Source: Clostridiaceae bacterium
GTDB lineage: Bacteria > Bacillota > Clostridia > Saccharofermentanales > DTU023
Length of the DNA stretch: 64,000 nucleotides
Assembly: GCA_012518795.1 (NCBI GenBank)
Contig: JAAYRL010000006.1
Span: 128,346-192,345 of the forward strand
Direction: 5' to 3'
Positions 8,916-16,791 of this stretch are shown in pieces. Below the pieces are notes generated by a model that was not told the origin of the DNA, did not search any database, and saw only the letters and a list, made by a program, of their open reading frames with translations. Both the position numbers and the translations under genes were made by a program. Position 1 is the stretch's first letter, and every line of letters starts with the position of its first letter.

Positions 8916-10460
8916 TTAATAACAAGTTAGTTCTTTTTCAAGCAAGGACAAATCAACACCTGACATATCTTTCAGTAAATTATAAATTTTTGCTGCTATT
9001 TCTTTCGCTCCGCCTTTCTTTCGTGATTCTATATTTAACGGCAAAATAGGATCATGCAAAGACATCCGAATTAAAAACCAACCATCACCGTTTTCTTGAT
9101 CGAATGAAACACGCACACCTTCATAATTATTGGGAACAATTTGCCAACCCGGTTGCGACATACTGGCTTGTTCAACAGCTTCAAGAATTCTTTTACCTGC
9201 AGCCTGAAAATCTGTTTCAGTAATATTTAAGCGATACTCTACTGCTTCAGCCGGATCTTTCAATGTAGCCAGCATACTGTCAATCGTTTTTCCCTCACGT
9301 TTCAAGTGAGCCGTTTTGATCAATATTTTAGCAATCATATATGCGCCATCATCTAAAAAATAATTTTCTTTCAAAGCACCGTGTCCGGATGTTTCGATAG
9401 CTAATTGACTATCTATGCCTTCATTATTGAGCCGAATTGATTCATTGATAACATTACGATATCCACGTTTAAAACGATGATGAACACCACCTAAACTTTC
9501 AATAAAGATTTTGAGCTCATCCGAAGTTATCGAATCGGTAACTATTGTAGTGCCGGGATGTTCTTCTAAGACGATAGCCGCCATCAGGGCAATAATACGA
9601 TTACGATTAATCTCCCTTCCTGTTGCATCAACTGCAGATGAACGATCAACATCCGTATCAAAGATAATTCCTAAATCCGCATTATTCTGAAGCACCGCTT
9701 GACGAACACTTTCCATTGCCTCTTTATTTTCCGGATTGGGTATATGATTTGGAAATGAGCCATCCGGTTCCAAAAACTGGCTTCCTGTAGTATCTGCGCC
9801 TAGCGGTTCCAATACTTTATCTACAAAAAAACCACCCGCACCGTTTCCCGCATCTACCAATATCCGCAAACCCAGTAAAGGCTTATCATAATTATCCGGA
9901 TCAGCTGCACCGCGACGTATAACATCCACCAAACCCTCTGCATAAATTGAAATGAAATCAAGTTTATCCGAAACAACATCTTCAATCTTATCCGGTACAT
10001 CAACTTTTGCAGCTAATTCCAAAATAGCCGTAATATCTTCTTTTTCCAAACCGCCGTCTACAGTAAAGAACTTAAAACCATTGCGATTGAATGGTAAATG
10101 GCTGGCAGTTATCATGATCGCACCATCAAACGGATTTTCTTCTTGTACAGTTGACATAAACATGGCAGGTGTTGAAGCAATACCGAAACAAGTCGTTTTA
10201 GCTCCACTACTTGCTATACCTGAAATTAATGCATTTTCTAAAGATTCTCCCGACAACCGTGAATCACGTCCGACAGAAACGCTTAAAGAAGATGCCTGAG
10301 TATCTGTTTTCTTTTCTAACCAACGTGCAAAAGCTTGTCCTATCGCAAAAGCAACCTCTGCCGTTAAATTAACATTTTCTCCGGCAATTCCCTCCAAAGC
10401 AACGCCTCTAATATCACTACCGTTTTGAAGTTGATTCCAATCTACTTTTTGCAATATCAT
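8916..10460 (-). CDS. Phosphoglucomutase/phosphomannomutase (alpha-D-phosphohexomutase family)
   Basis: Interconverts hexose 1- and 6-phosphates. The phosphoserine loop is TASHLPFNRNGFKFF, the metal-binding loop is DTDVDRS, and the sugar loop is ETSGHGA. The C-terminal phosphate-binding domain contains EGVRVSFD. The start MILQKVDWNQLQNGSDIRG has GGAGGGAG 5 nt upstream. The 514-residue length fits the longer clostridial mutases. Substrate preference (glucose, mannose or both) cannot be read from the sequence. Confidence 0.9.
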   Translation of the reverse strand: MILQKVDWNQLQNGSDIRGVALEGIAGENVNLTAEVAFAIGQAFARWLEKKTDTQASSLSVSVGRDSRLSGESLENALISGIASSGAKTTCFGIASTPAMFMSTVQEENPFDGAIMITASHLPFNRNGFKFFTVDGGLEKEDITAILELAAKVDVPDKIEDVVSDKLDFISIYAEGLVDVIRRGAADPDNYDKPLLGLRILVDAGNGAGGFFVDKVLEPLGADTTGSQFLEPDGSFPNHIPNPENKEAMESVRQAVLQNNADLGIIFDTDVDRSSAVDATGREINRNRIIALMAAIVLEEHPGTTIVTDSITSDELKIFIESLGGVHHRFKRGYRNVINESIRLNNEGIDSQLAIETSGHGALKENYFLDDGAYMIAKILIKTAHLKREGKTIDSMLATLKDPAEAVEYRLNITETDFQAAGKRILEAVEQASMSQPGWQIVPNNYEGVRVSFDQENGDGWFLIRMSLHDPILPLNIESRKKGGAKEIAAKIYNLLKDMSGVDLSLLEKELTCY

Positions 10461-10691
10461 GTGCTCCCTCCATATTTTAGTTTCAAAATAATTTCTTAAT
10501 CGAAAGTGGATAAAAATATTTGTGACACTTAGCACAAATTTTCAGGTAATATTTAACCCTCATTCTACCTTTTATTTGTATTTATTTGAAGTATCTTTAA
10601 GTTATATTTGTATTTATGCAATTTTAAAGTAACAGAACTAAATGTTTTTTATCAAGCGTTTTCGCAAGTTTTTCCATTAATTCCTTACAAG

Positions 10692-10719
10692 TTAGCAAAT
10701 CCGCAAATTCCTGTATAAT
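10692..10719 (+). promoter_or_regulatory. Probable promoter of the accessory repressor gene
   Basis: TTAGCA (10692-10697), a 16-nt spacer and a perfect TATAAT (10714-10719) lie 34 nt before the ATG at 10753. Two similar TATTTGTATTTAT segments further upstream could be repressor half-sites, but this is weak. I see nothing else in 10461-10690. Confidence 0.5.
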
Positions 10720-10752
10720 ACATATAGAAATCACATGAAATGAGGATGGCAT

Positions 10753-11139
10753 ATGAAAATAGAACATCTAATTAAAAATAGACGAAAAGAATTAGGACTC
10801 ACGTTAAAACAAGTAGCGGATGCTCTCGGCGTTGCCGAATCAACTGTTTCTCGTTACGAGTCTAGTGAAATTAGAAATATGGGTATTGATAAAATAGAGG
10901 CTCTCACTAAAGTTTTATTGGTTTCTCCCTCTTATCTTATGGGTTGGGATAGTGATGAAATAGATGAAGAGGGATATTACTTATCGGCGGAGACAAAAGA
11001 AATCGCCAATGCGATTGCTAAAGATAATGAACTCAAATTGTTATTTAGCGCGGCAAAAGATGCTCCCGCTGATGATTTAAAAACGGTGCACGAAATGTTA
11101 AAGGCGTTAAAAAGAAAAGAAAAGGGAGAACATGATTAA
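10753..11139 (+). CDS. XRE/Cro-CI family repressor of a mobile-element remnant
   Basis: The N-terminal HTH_3 domain (residues 4-60) contains LGLTLKQVADALGVAESTVSRYESSE and ends with the common tail VSPSYLMGWD. Residues 70-128 form a charged helical region. The next gene overlaps it by 8 nt and encodes a short HExxH protein. That repressor-ImmA-like order is typical of ICE and prophage control modules. It is the first plus-strand gene after a long minus-strand stretch and the first gene of the accessory island. Confidence 0.85.
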   Translation: MKIEHLIKNRRKELGLTLKQVADALGVAESTVSRYESSEIRNMGIDKIEALTKVLLVSPSYLMGWDSDEIDEEGYYLSAETKEIANAIAKDNELKLLFSAAKDAPADDLKTVHEMLKALKRKEKGEHD

Positions 11140-11350
11140 TACTGTATTATGCGATTTACCTTATTCCATTAAAGCCACTTATACTATAAACGATGATAAC
11201 AGCTACACTATCTTTATAAATAATAAATTGGGATTTGAAGAACAACAAATTGCTTATAAACACGAATTGGAACATATTAATAGAGGTGATTTATTTAGTA
11301 CAAAAGACGCTGATATAATTGAAAATATTTTAAATAAAAGTGGAGGATAG
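11132..11350 (+). CDS. Short ImmA/IrrE-like putative metalloprotease
   Basis: 72 residues with HELEH in the context YKHELEHINRGD, the zinc-binding HExxH motif of the ImmA/IrrE (peptidase M78) family. In ICEBs1-type elements ImmA cleaves the partner repressor ImmR. The protein is about half the usual length, but short clostridial versions with this arrangement (beta strands, HELEH, short C-terminal helix) exist. The ATG overlaps the repressor's 3' end, so translation is probably coupled. Repressor cleavage is inference. Confidence 0.7.
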   Translation: MINTVLCDLPYSIKATYTINDDNSYTIFINNKLGFEEQQIAYKHELEHINRGDLFSTKDADIIENILNKSGG

Positions 11351-11351
11351 A

Positions 11352-12023
11352 ATGAAAAAATTAGTAACGTTGGTTATGGTTGGAATATTATTACTATCAA
11401 CCGGTTGTAATAATAAAAAGGAAGTTGAAGAATTACAAGAAAAAATAGAAACACTCGAGAGTGAAAATCAACAGTTAATTGATGATAAACAAGAAATGGC
11501 GAACACGATTGTTGAATTAGAAACAGAAATTGATGATTTAAAGAACGATAATTCAGATATTAAAGAAAAACTTGAGGCGTTAGAACAAACATTAAAAGAC
11601 ATTCCAAAAACAATAACAGGAGAAGATACAGAATTTGAAATTGGTGATACATTAGTATTTTCAAAATGTATTGTTAAGGTTACAGATATATCCATAGTCA
11701 AAACGGAAAAGGGTGATCCATGTTTGAAAATGGTTTATGATGTAACAAATACAGACACTAAGGACGCCATACCAATGTTTATGTTTTTTAAGGATAGCTA
11801 TCAAGATGAAAGAAAAGTAGAATCAGATGCTATATTACTTTCTGATGATGTTGATTTTAATACAGAAACAGTACCTATTAAATTGGACGAAACACTAACC
11901 GATGTTGAAGTGGCGCTTCCCATTAAAGATATGAACAAGCCACTTACGATCAAATTGACCGGATTATTAGATTTTGGCGGTAATTTTGCTTATACGATAG
12001 ATGATCTTAACAATTTGAAATAG
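11352..12023 (+). CDS. Secreted lipoprotein with coiled coil and a DUF4352/DUF5067-like domain
   Basis: The signal peptide MKKLVTLVMVGILLLSTGC ends in the lipobox LSTGC. Residues about 23-85 are a Glu/Lys/Leu-rich coiled coil. Residues about 95-220 look like the immunoglobulin-like DUF4352/DUF5067 fold (LVFSKCIVKVTDI...CLKMVYDVTN...). GGAGG lies 5 nt before the chosen ATG at 11352, which overlaps the preceding gene's stop region. It is probably co-transcribed with the repressor and protease genes. Function unknown. Confidence 0.75.
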   Translation: MKKLVTLVMVGILLLSTGCNNKKEVEELQEKIETLESENQQLIDDKQEMANTIVELETEIDDLKNDNSDIKEKLEALEQTLKDIPKTITGEDTEFEIGDTLVFSKCIVKVTDISIVKTEKGDPCLKMVYDVTNTDTKDAIPMFMFFKDSYQDERKVESDAILLSDDVDFNTETVPIKLDETLTDVEVALPIKDMNKPLTIKLTGLLDFGGNFAYTIDDLNNLK

Positions 12024-12035
12024 TTGGAGAAAAAG

Positions 12036-12281
12036 ATGAATAGATTTTCAGAAACAGTTAGAACGGTAAATTTGGTATTGTTCATTTTGAATTTAATGGG
12101 GTCAGCAGGTTTTTATTAATTCCATCTGCTATTCTTAGATCCGGTACGTATAATTGGATATTAGTATTAGCACATATTACGTATTAGGTTATTCAATAGT
12201 TAAATTGGTAGATGTTTTTATCATCATTTCAAGAACTAAGAAATATTATTACAAATACACAGCGTAAAGTATACAGAATAA
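12036..12281 (+). pseudogene. Decayed copy (A') of the small membrane protein gene at 13116
   Basis: The region begins MNRFSETVRTVNLVLFILNLMGSAGFY and then hits TAA. It aligns base by base with 13116-13364, including the RBS context GGAGAAAAAG. A deletion of about 5 nt after the GSAG/GSVG codons shifts the frame and creates the early stop. Similarity continues in the other frame through the TYNWILVLA-like and YHHF-like segments to about 12281. Confidence 0.8.
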
Positions 12282-12310
12282 CAGCAAACAAAAAGCAAAG
12301 AAATAGTGAT

Positions 12311-12345
12311 AAAAAGCACTTAAGCTATGTAGTATCAGTGCTTTT
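12311..12345 (-). terminator. Hairpin beside the tRNA-Thr relic
   Basis: AAAAGCACT (12312-12320) pairs with AGTGCTTTT (12337-12345). On the minus strand it is followed by a T-rich tail. Its position relative to the tRNA relic mirrors that of the terminator behind the intact tRNA-Thr at 13758-13789. Confidence 0.55.
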
Positions 12346-12353
12346 GTTATTAA

Positions 12354-12419
12354 GCTTTCTGATGACAGACTTGAACCCCCGACTTGCTGATTTTCAAACT
12401 GTTATTCTATTGTGATACG
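12354..12419 (-). pseudogene. Degenerate tRNA-Thr copy
   Basis: About 60 nt resemble the intact tRNA-Thr at 13796-13871. Both share the T-arm block GAACCCCCGAC and GCTGATT from the anticodon arm, with many substitutions toward the 5' half. The anticodon loop and acceptor stem are ruined, so it cannot be functional. It sits between A' and the HTH gene, in the same position relative to a hairpin as the real tRNA. Confidence 0.75.
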
Positions 12420-12505
12420 TTATCGCTGCAAAATAGACACTATACGTGAACTTTGCATTTTTTCGTTTCACTAACTGTGATATTATTAATATTAGAAAGG
12501 AAGTT

Positions 12506-12892
12506 ATGATTATGAATATAGGAATAATTTTAAGACGTCTACGGGAAGAATTGGGAATTACTCAAGTGAAATTAGCAAACAGATTAGGGATATCAAGAAG
12601 CGCAGTCTCTATGTATGAGAATGATGAGAGACTACCCAGCCCTCATATGCTTAATTCATTTGCTAATTTCTTCGATGTGGACGTCGATTATCTAATGGGT
12701 AGAGTCAATACACGTAAATCAAGTAATAATAGTGTCATCAATAACCCTCTCATTGCTAAGACAATGGAGATTATGATCCTTATGACCGATGATGGGCAAG
12801 AGCAAGTAGCAAGTTATGCTGAGATATTATTGGAATCAGGTAGATATTCTTTACCAAAACCAATCAAGAAAGACGAGGATAAGCGTGAATAA
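12506..12892 (+). CDS. XRE-family HTH transcriptional regulator
   Basis: The start MIMNIGIILRRLREELGITQ leads into a classic HTH_3 domain (TQVKLANRLGISRSAVSMYENDERLPS, then FFDVDVDYLMGR). Residues 75-128 are helical and charged and end KPIKKDEDKRE. The ATG at 12506 follows AAAGGA by 4 nt; the in-frame ATG at 12512 is 10 nt from it and equally possible. The last 8 nt overlap the start region of the decayed gene B'. A copy of only its 3' tail is present at 13376-13402, showing that a second copy was once there. Confidence 0.82.
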   Translation: MIMNIGIILRRLREELGITQVKLANRLGISRSAVSMYENDERLPSPHMLNSFANFFDVDVDYLMGRVNTRKSSNNSVINNPLIAKTMEIMILMTDDGQEQVASYAEILLESGRYSLPKPIKKDEDKRE

Positions 12893-13123
12893 AATAAAAA
12901 GAGAATAATAAAAATTATAATACTGGTTTGGGTAGTCGTTATAATTGGAATAGTTCTTTATAGCAAGCATTTGAAACGTAAGCAGCGTTGGGAGGAGCTT
13001 GAAAGTAGATTTACTGAAAATTCAAAAGCGATAGATGAGTCTATATCTATTAAAAATTCGGAGGCGATATCTAAATCTATTTCACAAGAGTACGAACGCT
13101 TGAAAGGGGAAAAAGATGAATAG
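12885..13123 (+). pseudogene. Frameshifted copy (B') of the small membrane protein gene at 13404
   Basis: The sequence is nearly identical to 13404-13600 (IIKIIILVWVVVIIG..., KRKQRWEELES, IDESISIKNSE). One missing G after the first three codons puts a TAA in the reading frame. After the shift the frame stays open to a TAG at 13121-13123, which overlaps the ATG of the gene at 13116. Confidence 0.75.
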
Positions 13124-13364
13124 ATTTTCAAAGACGGTCGAAATCGTAAATTTAGTATTGTTTATTTTGAATTTAATTGGGTCAGTGGGTTTGGGGTTAT
13201 TAATCCCATCTAACGTTCTGAAGCCCGGTGCATATAATTGGATATTAGCATTAGCATTGATTTCATATTCGGTTATTCAATGGTTAGTCGGAAGATGTAT
13301 TTATCATCATTTTAAAAATCAAGAAACATTATTAGAAATAAACGGCGTACAATATAAAAATTAA
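13116..13364 (+). CDS. Small two-TM membrane protein (gene A), accessory island
   Basis: 82 residues with two hydrophobic helices (about 10-30 and 42-62), a short loop between them and a polar tail ending QYKN. GGGGAAAAAG lies before the ATG. It is the intact partner of the decayed copy at 12036. I recognise no family. The context suggests a mobile-element accessory protein. Confidence 0.65.
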   Translation: MNRFSKTVEIVNLVLFILNLIGSVGLGLLIPSNVLKPGAYNWILALALISYSVIQWLVGRCIYHHFKNQETLLEINGVQYKN

Positions 13365-13375
13365 GAGGTTTAACC

Positions 13376-13411
13376 GTGCCCATTAAGAAAGACGAGGATA
13401 AGCTTGGATAA
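13376..13411 (+). pseudogene. Relic of the 3' end of a second HTH gene copy
   Basis: A short in-frame relic reads PIKKDEDKLG then stop, matching the C terminus PIKKDEDKRE of the HTH protein ending at 12892. It shows that the duplicated block once included this gene and that its body was deleted. The relic also supplies GAGGA, the SD of gene B. Confidence 0.7.
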
Positions 13412-13679
13412 AAGTAAAAAGAGAATAATAAAAATTATAATACTTGTTTGGATAGTTGTTATAATCGGAATAGTTCTTTATGGTCGACATTTGAAACGTA
13501 AGCAACGTTGGGAGGAGCTTGAAAGCATATTTACTGAAAATTCAAAATCAATAGACGAGTCTATATCTATTAAAAATTCAGAAATAATGTCAGAATGGAT
13601 AAAAGAATCAATAGAGGAATCGGCGTCTCAAAATGTAGACAAAATTCTTGAAAGTATTCGTGAAAAAAACAAGGATTAA
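13404..13679 (+). CDS. Small single-TM protein (gene B), accessory island
   Basis: 91 residues: MDKSKKRIIK, one membrane helix (IIILVWIVVIIGIVLYG), then a charged, Ser/Glu/Ile-rich helical tail (SKSIDESISIKNSE...). The start is TTG with GAGGA 6 nt upstream. No ATG gives this frame its N terminus. B' at 12885 is a frameshifted copy. Family not recognised. Confidence 0.6.
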   Translation: MDKSKKRIIKIIILVWIVVIIGIVLYGRHLKRKQRWEELESIFTENSKSIDESISIKNSEIMSEWIKESIEESASQNVDKILESIREKNKD

Positions 13680-13696
13680 TCGAGAGAGGAGATACC

Positions 13697-13762
13697 GTGT
13701 CTATTAATCGTATTCACAAATTAAAAGACGGACGGTACACGTATGTTCGGAAATATAAAACC
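13697..13762 (+). pseudogene. Truncated reading frame abutting tRNA-Thr (possible integrase N-terminus remnant)
   Basis: A GTG start with a strong SD (GAGAGGAG, 5 nt spacing) opens a frame reading MSINRIHKLKDGRYTYVRKY. That resembles the start of the Arm-type DNA-binding domain of tyrosine recombinases. It then runs into the tRNA-Thr terminator and antisense tRNA sequence, which is not coding. I infer a gene cut off at the attachment site. The integrase identity rests on only about 20 residues. Confidence 0.3.
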
Positions 13763-13789
13763 CTTGAAATGCTGTCATATCAAGGGTTT
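13758..13789 (-). terminator. Terminator of tRNA-Thr
   Basis: AAACCCTTGA (13758-13767) pairs perfectly with TCAAGGGTTT (13780-13789). On the minus strand it is followed by TATATTT. It begins 7 nt after the encoded CCA of the tRNA. Confidence 0.7.
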
Positions 13790-13795
13790 CGCTAT

Positions 13796-13871
13796 TGGAG
13801 CTTGCTGACGGACTCGAACCCCCGACCTGCTGATTACAAATCAGCTGCTCTACCAACTGAGCTAAGCAAGC
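13796..13871 (-). tRNA. tRNA-Thr (anticodon UGU)
   Basis: Read on the minus strand, the acceptor stem is GCTTGCT (13865-13871) with AGCAAGC (13800-13806). The D-arm is GCTCAGTTGGTAGAGC, and the anticodon stem-loop is CTGATTTGTAATCAG with anticodon TGT. The T-arm holds GGTTCGAGTCC. The discriminator is T and the 3' CCA is encoded (13796-13798). A promoter lies upstream and a terminator downstream. It borders the accessory island, and a degraded copy exists at 12354. Confidence 0.95.
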
Positions 13872-13891
13872 ATTTTCGATTTAGCTTAGTT

Positions 13892-13919
13892 ATAATACCA
13901 TAAAATAAAATCTTGTCAA
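13892..13919 (-). promoter_or_regulatory. Promoter of tRNA-Thr
   Basis: On the minus strand a perfect TTGACA (13914-13919) is followed after 16 nt by TATTAT (13892-13897), about 20 nt before the mature tRNA 5' end. Confidence 0.75.
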
Positions 13920-13937
13920 ATCTGTTGTAGAAGCGAT

Positions 13938-14561
13938 TTACAAAATTAGCGTTTCACCTCTGATTACATCAATTGCTTCTTGTTCTATTTCGAATTGACC
14001 GGAATTATTGTCGTTAAAAACAGTAACCGAACAATTACTGATTGATCTGATTAATCCCTGTTGAGGTGGAACTAAATTGCGAACAACAGAAATTGCACAA
14101 TGAATAAATGCACCATGTGAAAAAGCAACAACTGTTTCATCTTGGTGTTGTACAATCATATTCTCGAGAAATTTTTTTGCTCGATTCGCTACTTGCTGAA
14201 CCGATTCTCCGCCTTTAAGCGGAACATAATTCGCACGATCGTAGAAATAGTCATACAAATCATGACTTTCATCAATATCCAAATCACCGTAATAAAAACC
14301 TTCATAAATGCCGAAAGCCATTTCCATGATTAACGGTTCAAGTATTATATCTGCATTATTTCCGAATACGATTTCCGCAGTTTCTTTACTTCGATTTAAC
14401 GGACTTGAATAGATGGCATCAAATTTTTTATTTTGCAATATCTCAGCTAATTTCCCAGCTTCTTTCTCACCGGTTTTGTTCAGCGGTATATTGACCTGCC
14501 CTTGCATCTTGTCCCACTTATTCCATTGCGTTTCGCCATGTCTAATCATGAACAATCTCAT
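13938..14561 (-). CDS. Histidine phosphatase family protein (phosphoglycerate mutase-like)
   Basis: Residues 6-12 are IRHGETQWN, the RHG motif with the catalytic His. The second catalytic His is in VVAFSHGAFIH. The 207-residue length fits cofactor-dependent phosphatases of the GpmB/CobC group. The substrate cannot be told from the sequence. Its SD (GAGG) overlaps the stop of ktrA and the genes are 3 nt apart, so it is probably coupled to the potassium operon. Confidence 0.88.
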   Translation of the reverse strand: MRLFMIRHGETQWNKWDKMQGQVNIPLNKTGEKEAGKLAEILQNKKFDAIYSSPLNRSKETAEIVFGNNADIILEPLIMEMAFGIYEGFYYGDLDIDESHDLYDYFYDRANYVPLKGGESVQQVANRAKKFLENMIVQHQDETVVAFSHGAFIHCAISVVRNLVPPQQGLIRSISNCSVTVFNDNNSGQFEIEQEAIDVIRGETLIL

Positions 14562-14564
14562 ATT

Positions 14565-15224
14565 CTACCTCGTATTTTCAAGTTTTTCAGCATCTTCGTA
14601 TTTGCCTATCAAAACCAGATGATCATCGCTTTGAATTTTTAATCTTGCTATATTGGAAAGAATGGTTTCACTATTTCTTCTAAAAGCTACTACCGTCAAA
14701 TTATATTTATTAGCAAAATCCAGTTCAGCCAAGTCTTTACCGATCCAAGAATTTGCAGCTTGAACCTCCATTATAGTATATTCATCACTAAAATGGAGAT
14801 ATTCCATAAAATTATTGCCGGATAAGCTACGTGCAAGACGCTCGCCCATATCGATTTCCGGGAAGATAACTTGAGTAGCCCCTAATTTCTCCAGAATTCT
14901 TGCTTGTGTATGTGTAGTGGCTTTAGCGATGATACGTGGTACATTGCGGTCTTTAGCAGCCAGAGTTGCAAGAATTGATGCTTCCAAATCACTACCGACA
15001 CCGACGATTGCAACATCAAAATTTCCTATGCCTAATTCATTGACAGCTTTCTCATCAAAAAAATTACATTGCACAGCAGCTGTTACTTCATTTGATATTT
15101 CACTTATCACGTCATAGTCATTGTCTACTACCATTACTTCAACACCGAGCTCAAATAATTTTTTGGCTAAAGATGAGCCAAACAGACCGGCACCAAGTAC
15201 AATTACTGAAATATTTGTATTCAT
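14565..15224 (-). CDS. ktrA: Potassium uptake regulatory subunit KtrA (RCK domain)
   Basis: A cytoplasmic gating ring protein for a Ktr-type K+ channel. The Rossmann motif VLGAGLFGSSLA, a conserved acidic residue after strand 2 (VMVVDNDYD) and SDLEASILATL form the RCK-N nucleotide-binding domain. Residues about 140-219 are RCK-C, the usual c-di-AMP-binding part in Firmicutes. The 219-residue length is typical. It lies 155 nt downstream of the membrane subunit. Confidence 0.9.
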   Translation of the reverse strand: MNTNISVIVLGAGLFGSSLAKKLFELGVEVMVVDNDYDVISEISNEVTAAVQCNFFDEKAVNELGIGNFDVAIVGVGSDLEASILATLAAKDRNVPRIIAKATTHTQARILEKLGATQVIFPEIDMGERLARSLSGNNFMEYLHFSDEYTIMEVQAANSWIGKDLAELDFANKYNLTVVAFRRNSETILSNIARLKIQSDDHLVLIGKYEDAEKLENTR

Positions 15225-15379
15225 AAAAAATTCCTCTCATCAAGAATCTATACAATATATGAAAGAGTTTTTGCTCATTTCAAAACATTTTAAGATTAAA
15301 AATATATTTTATTTTAGTCTTAACGTCTCTTTTAATATTAACTTGACCAAGTATCAAACTAATCTTTCAAGTACTCAAG

Positions 15380-16735
15380 TTACCCGATCGCAATATTTGC
15401 TTCCGGATAATGTAGTTTACTCGGATTGGTACGATTACTGATCGCAAATCCTAACGTCAATGGTCCGACTCTACCAGCATACATGGTTAATGTTATGATT
15501 ACTTTACCAAAATTTGTTAAATCGGGGGAAATTCCTTTGGATAAACCAACTGTTCCGTATGCTGAAACCGTTTCAAAAACCAAATCAATAAATGATGCTT
15601 TTTCGGTGACAGTTAATAAAAACGAAACTGAGATGACCAAAAGCAAACCAACTACAACTAATGCCAAAGCTTTACGGATGGTGTTTAAACCGATTTGTTT
15701 ATGAAATGCAACCGGTTCCTTTTCTCCTTTTATGGTTGAAATGGTTGAAAGAATCAACACACCAAAAGTAGTAGTTTTTAAGCCACCCGCGGTGGATCCG
15801 GGTGAACCGCCGATAAACATCAGAATAATTAATAGAAATGCCGATGAATCTCGCAAACTTCCCATTGGAACTGAATAAAATCCCGCTGTTCTGGCAATTA
15901 CCGATTGAAAGAACGATTGTCCTACCTGCACCGAAAGACTTTCATTGCCCAAAGTATCCGGATTAGAATATTCCAAAATGAAAAAGAATAGAGCGCCAAA
16001 AAATATTAACAGTCCGGTGATAGTTAAAACTAATTTTCCATGGACGGAAAGAATCTTAAAATTACGTTTTTGTAAGATTTCCTTTGTTACCAAAAAACCT
16101 AAACCGCCAATTACTACCAATGCCATAATCGTTATATTGACTACAGGATCTTCACGCCAAGGATAAATTGAGTCACCCAGATTATCAAAACCGGCATTGC
16201 AAAAAGCGGAAATTGCCTGAAATACTGAATACCAAAGGCCTCTAGGCCAACCGAATCGCGGAACAAATCTCGTTGCTAAAAGCAAAGCACCGATTCCCTC
16301 AACCGAGAAAGTAAAAGTAATAACATACTTCAATAAGCGGATAATCCCGCTGAACGTATCCAAATTTAATTGTTCTTTAAGTATCTGTCTGCTTTGCAAA
16401 CCGATTCTTTTGCGCAAAACAAGCGGAAACATCGTCGCTAAAGTCATGATACCCAGACCACCGATTTGAATTAATAATATAATAATAATTTGTCCTGCTA
16501 AATTCCAATGGTAAGCAGTATTTACAACAACCAAGCCTGTAACACATGAAGCCGATCCTGCGGTGAATAAAGCATTAATAAAGCCAATTGATTCACCGGA
16601 TCTGGTTACAACACTGAGATTTAGCAGACAGGCTCCGCTTAAGATCAGTAAAGCAAATCCGATTAATAATACCAAAGGTGGATTCAAGCTTATATTACTG
16701 ATTTTCTCAGATACATTTTTGAAAATGTTTTTCAT
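15380..16735 (-). CDS. ktrB: Potassium transporter KtrB/TrkH family membrane subunit
   Basis: 451 residues with four repeated M1-P-M2 units. The four selectivity loops are visible: GSASCVTGL, FCNAGFDNLG, ARTAGF and SAYGTVGLS, each with the central Gly that lines the K+ filter. Conserved KxxTLA and PGSTAGGLKTTTF segments are present. It pairs with ktrA downstream. mscL lies directly upstream, so K+ uptake and pressure release genes stand together. Confidence 0.92.
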   Translation of the reverse strand: MKNIFKNVSEKISNISLNPPLVLLIGFALLILSGACLLNLSVVTRSGESIGFINALFTAGSASCVTGLVVVNTAYHWNLAGQIIIILLIQIGGLGIMTLATMFPLVLRKRIGLQSRQILKEQLNLDTFSGIIRLLKYVITFTFSVEGIGALLLATRFVPRFGWPRGLWYSVFQAISAFCNAGFDNLGDSIYPWREDPVVNITIMALVVIGGLGFLVTKEILQKRNFKILSVHGKLVLTITGLLIFFGALFFFILEYSNPDTLGNESLSVQVGQSFFQSVIARTAGFYSVPMGSLRDSSAFLLIILMFIGGSPGSTAGGLKTTTFGVLILSTISTIKGEKEPVAFHKQIGLNTIRKALALVVVGLLLVISVSFLLTVTEKASFIDLVFETVSAYGTVGLSKGISPDLTNFGKVIITLTMYAGRVGPLTLGFAISNRTNPSKLHYPEANIAIG

Positions 16736-16791
16736 ATCTTGTTAATTACCAAAACAATCTAGTGCTTTTAACTAAGAGTCAATAAAGTGAA

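Noticed and set aside
9952-10299. 115-codon plus-strand frame inside pgm
   Set aside because: It is antisense to a clearly conserved enzyme with intact motifs. No SD.
10753-11350. Toxin-antitoxin pair
   Set aside because: The HELEH protein beside an XRE repressor fits ImmA/ImmR much better, and no toxin fold is visible.
12212-12415. 67-codon plus-strand open frame
   Set aside because: It runs through the A' pseudogene tail, a hairpin and the tRNA relic. It has no SD and no protein-like features.
13763-13903. Plus-strand coding continuation reading DSNPRPADYKSAAL
   Set aside because: This is the usual translation of antisense tRNA sequence, and it lies over the tRNA-Thr gene.
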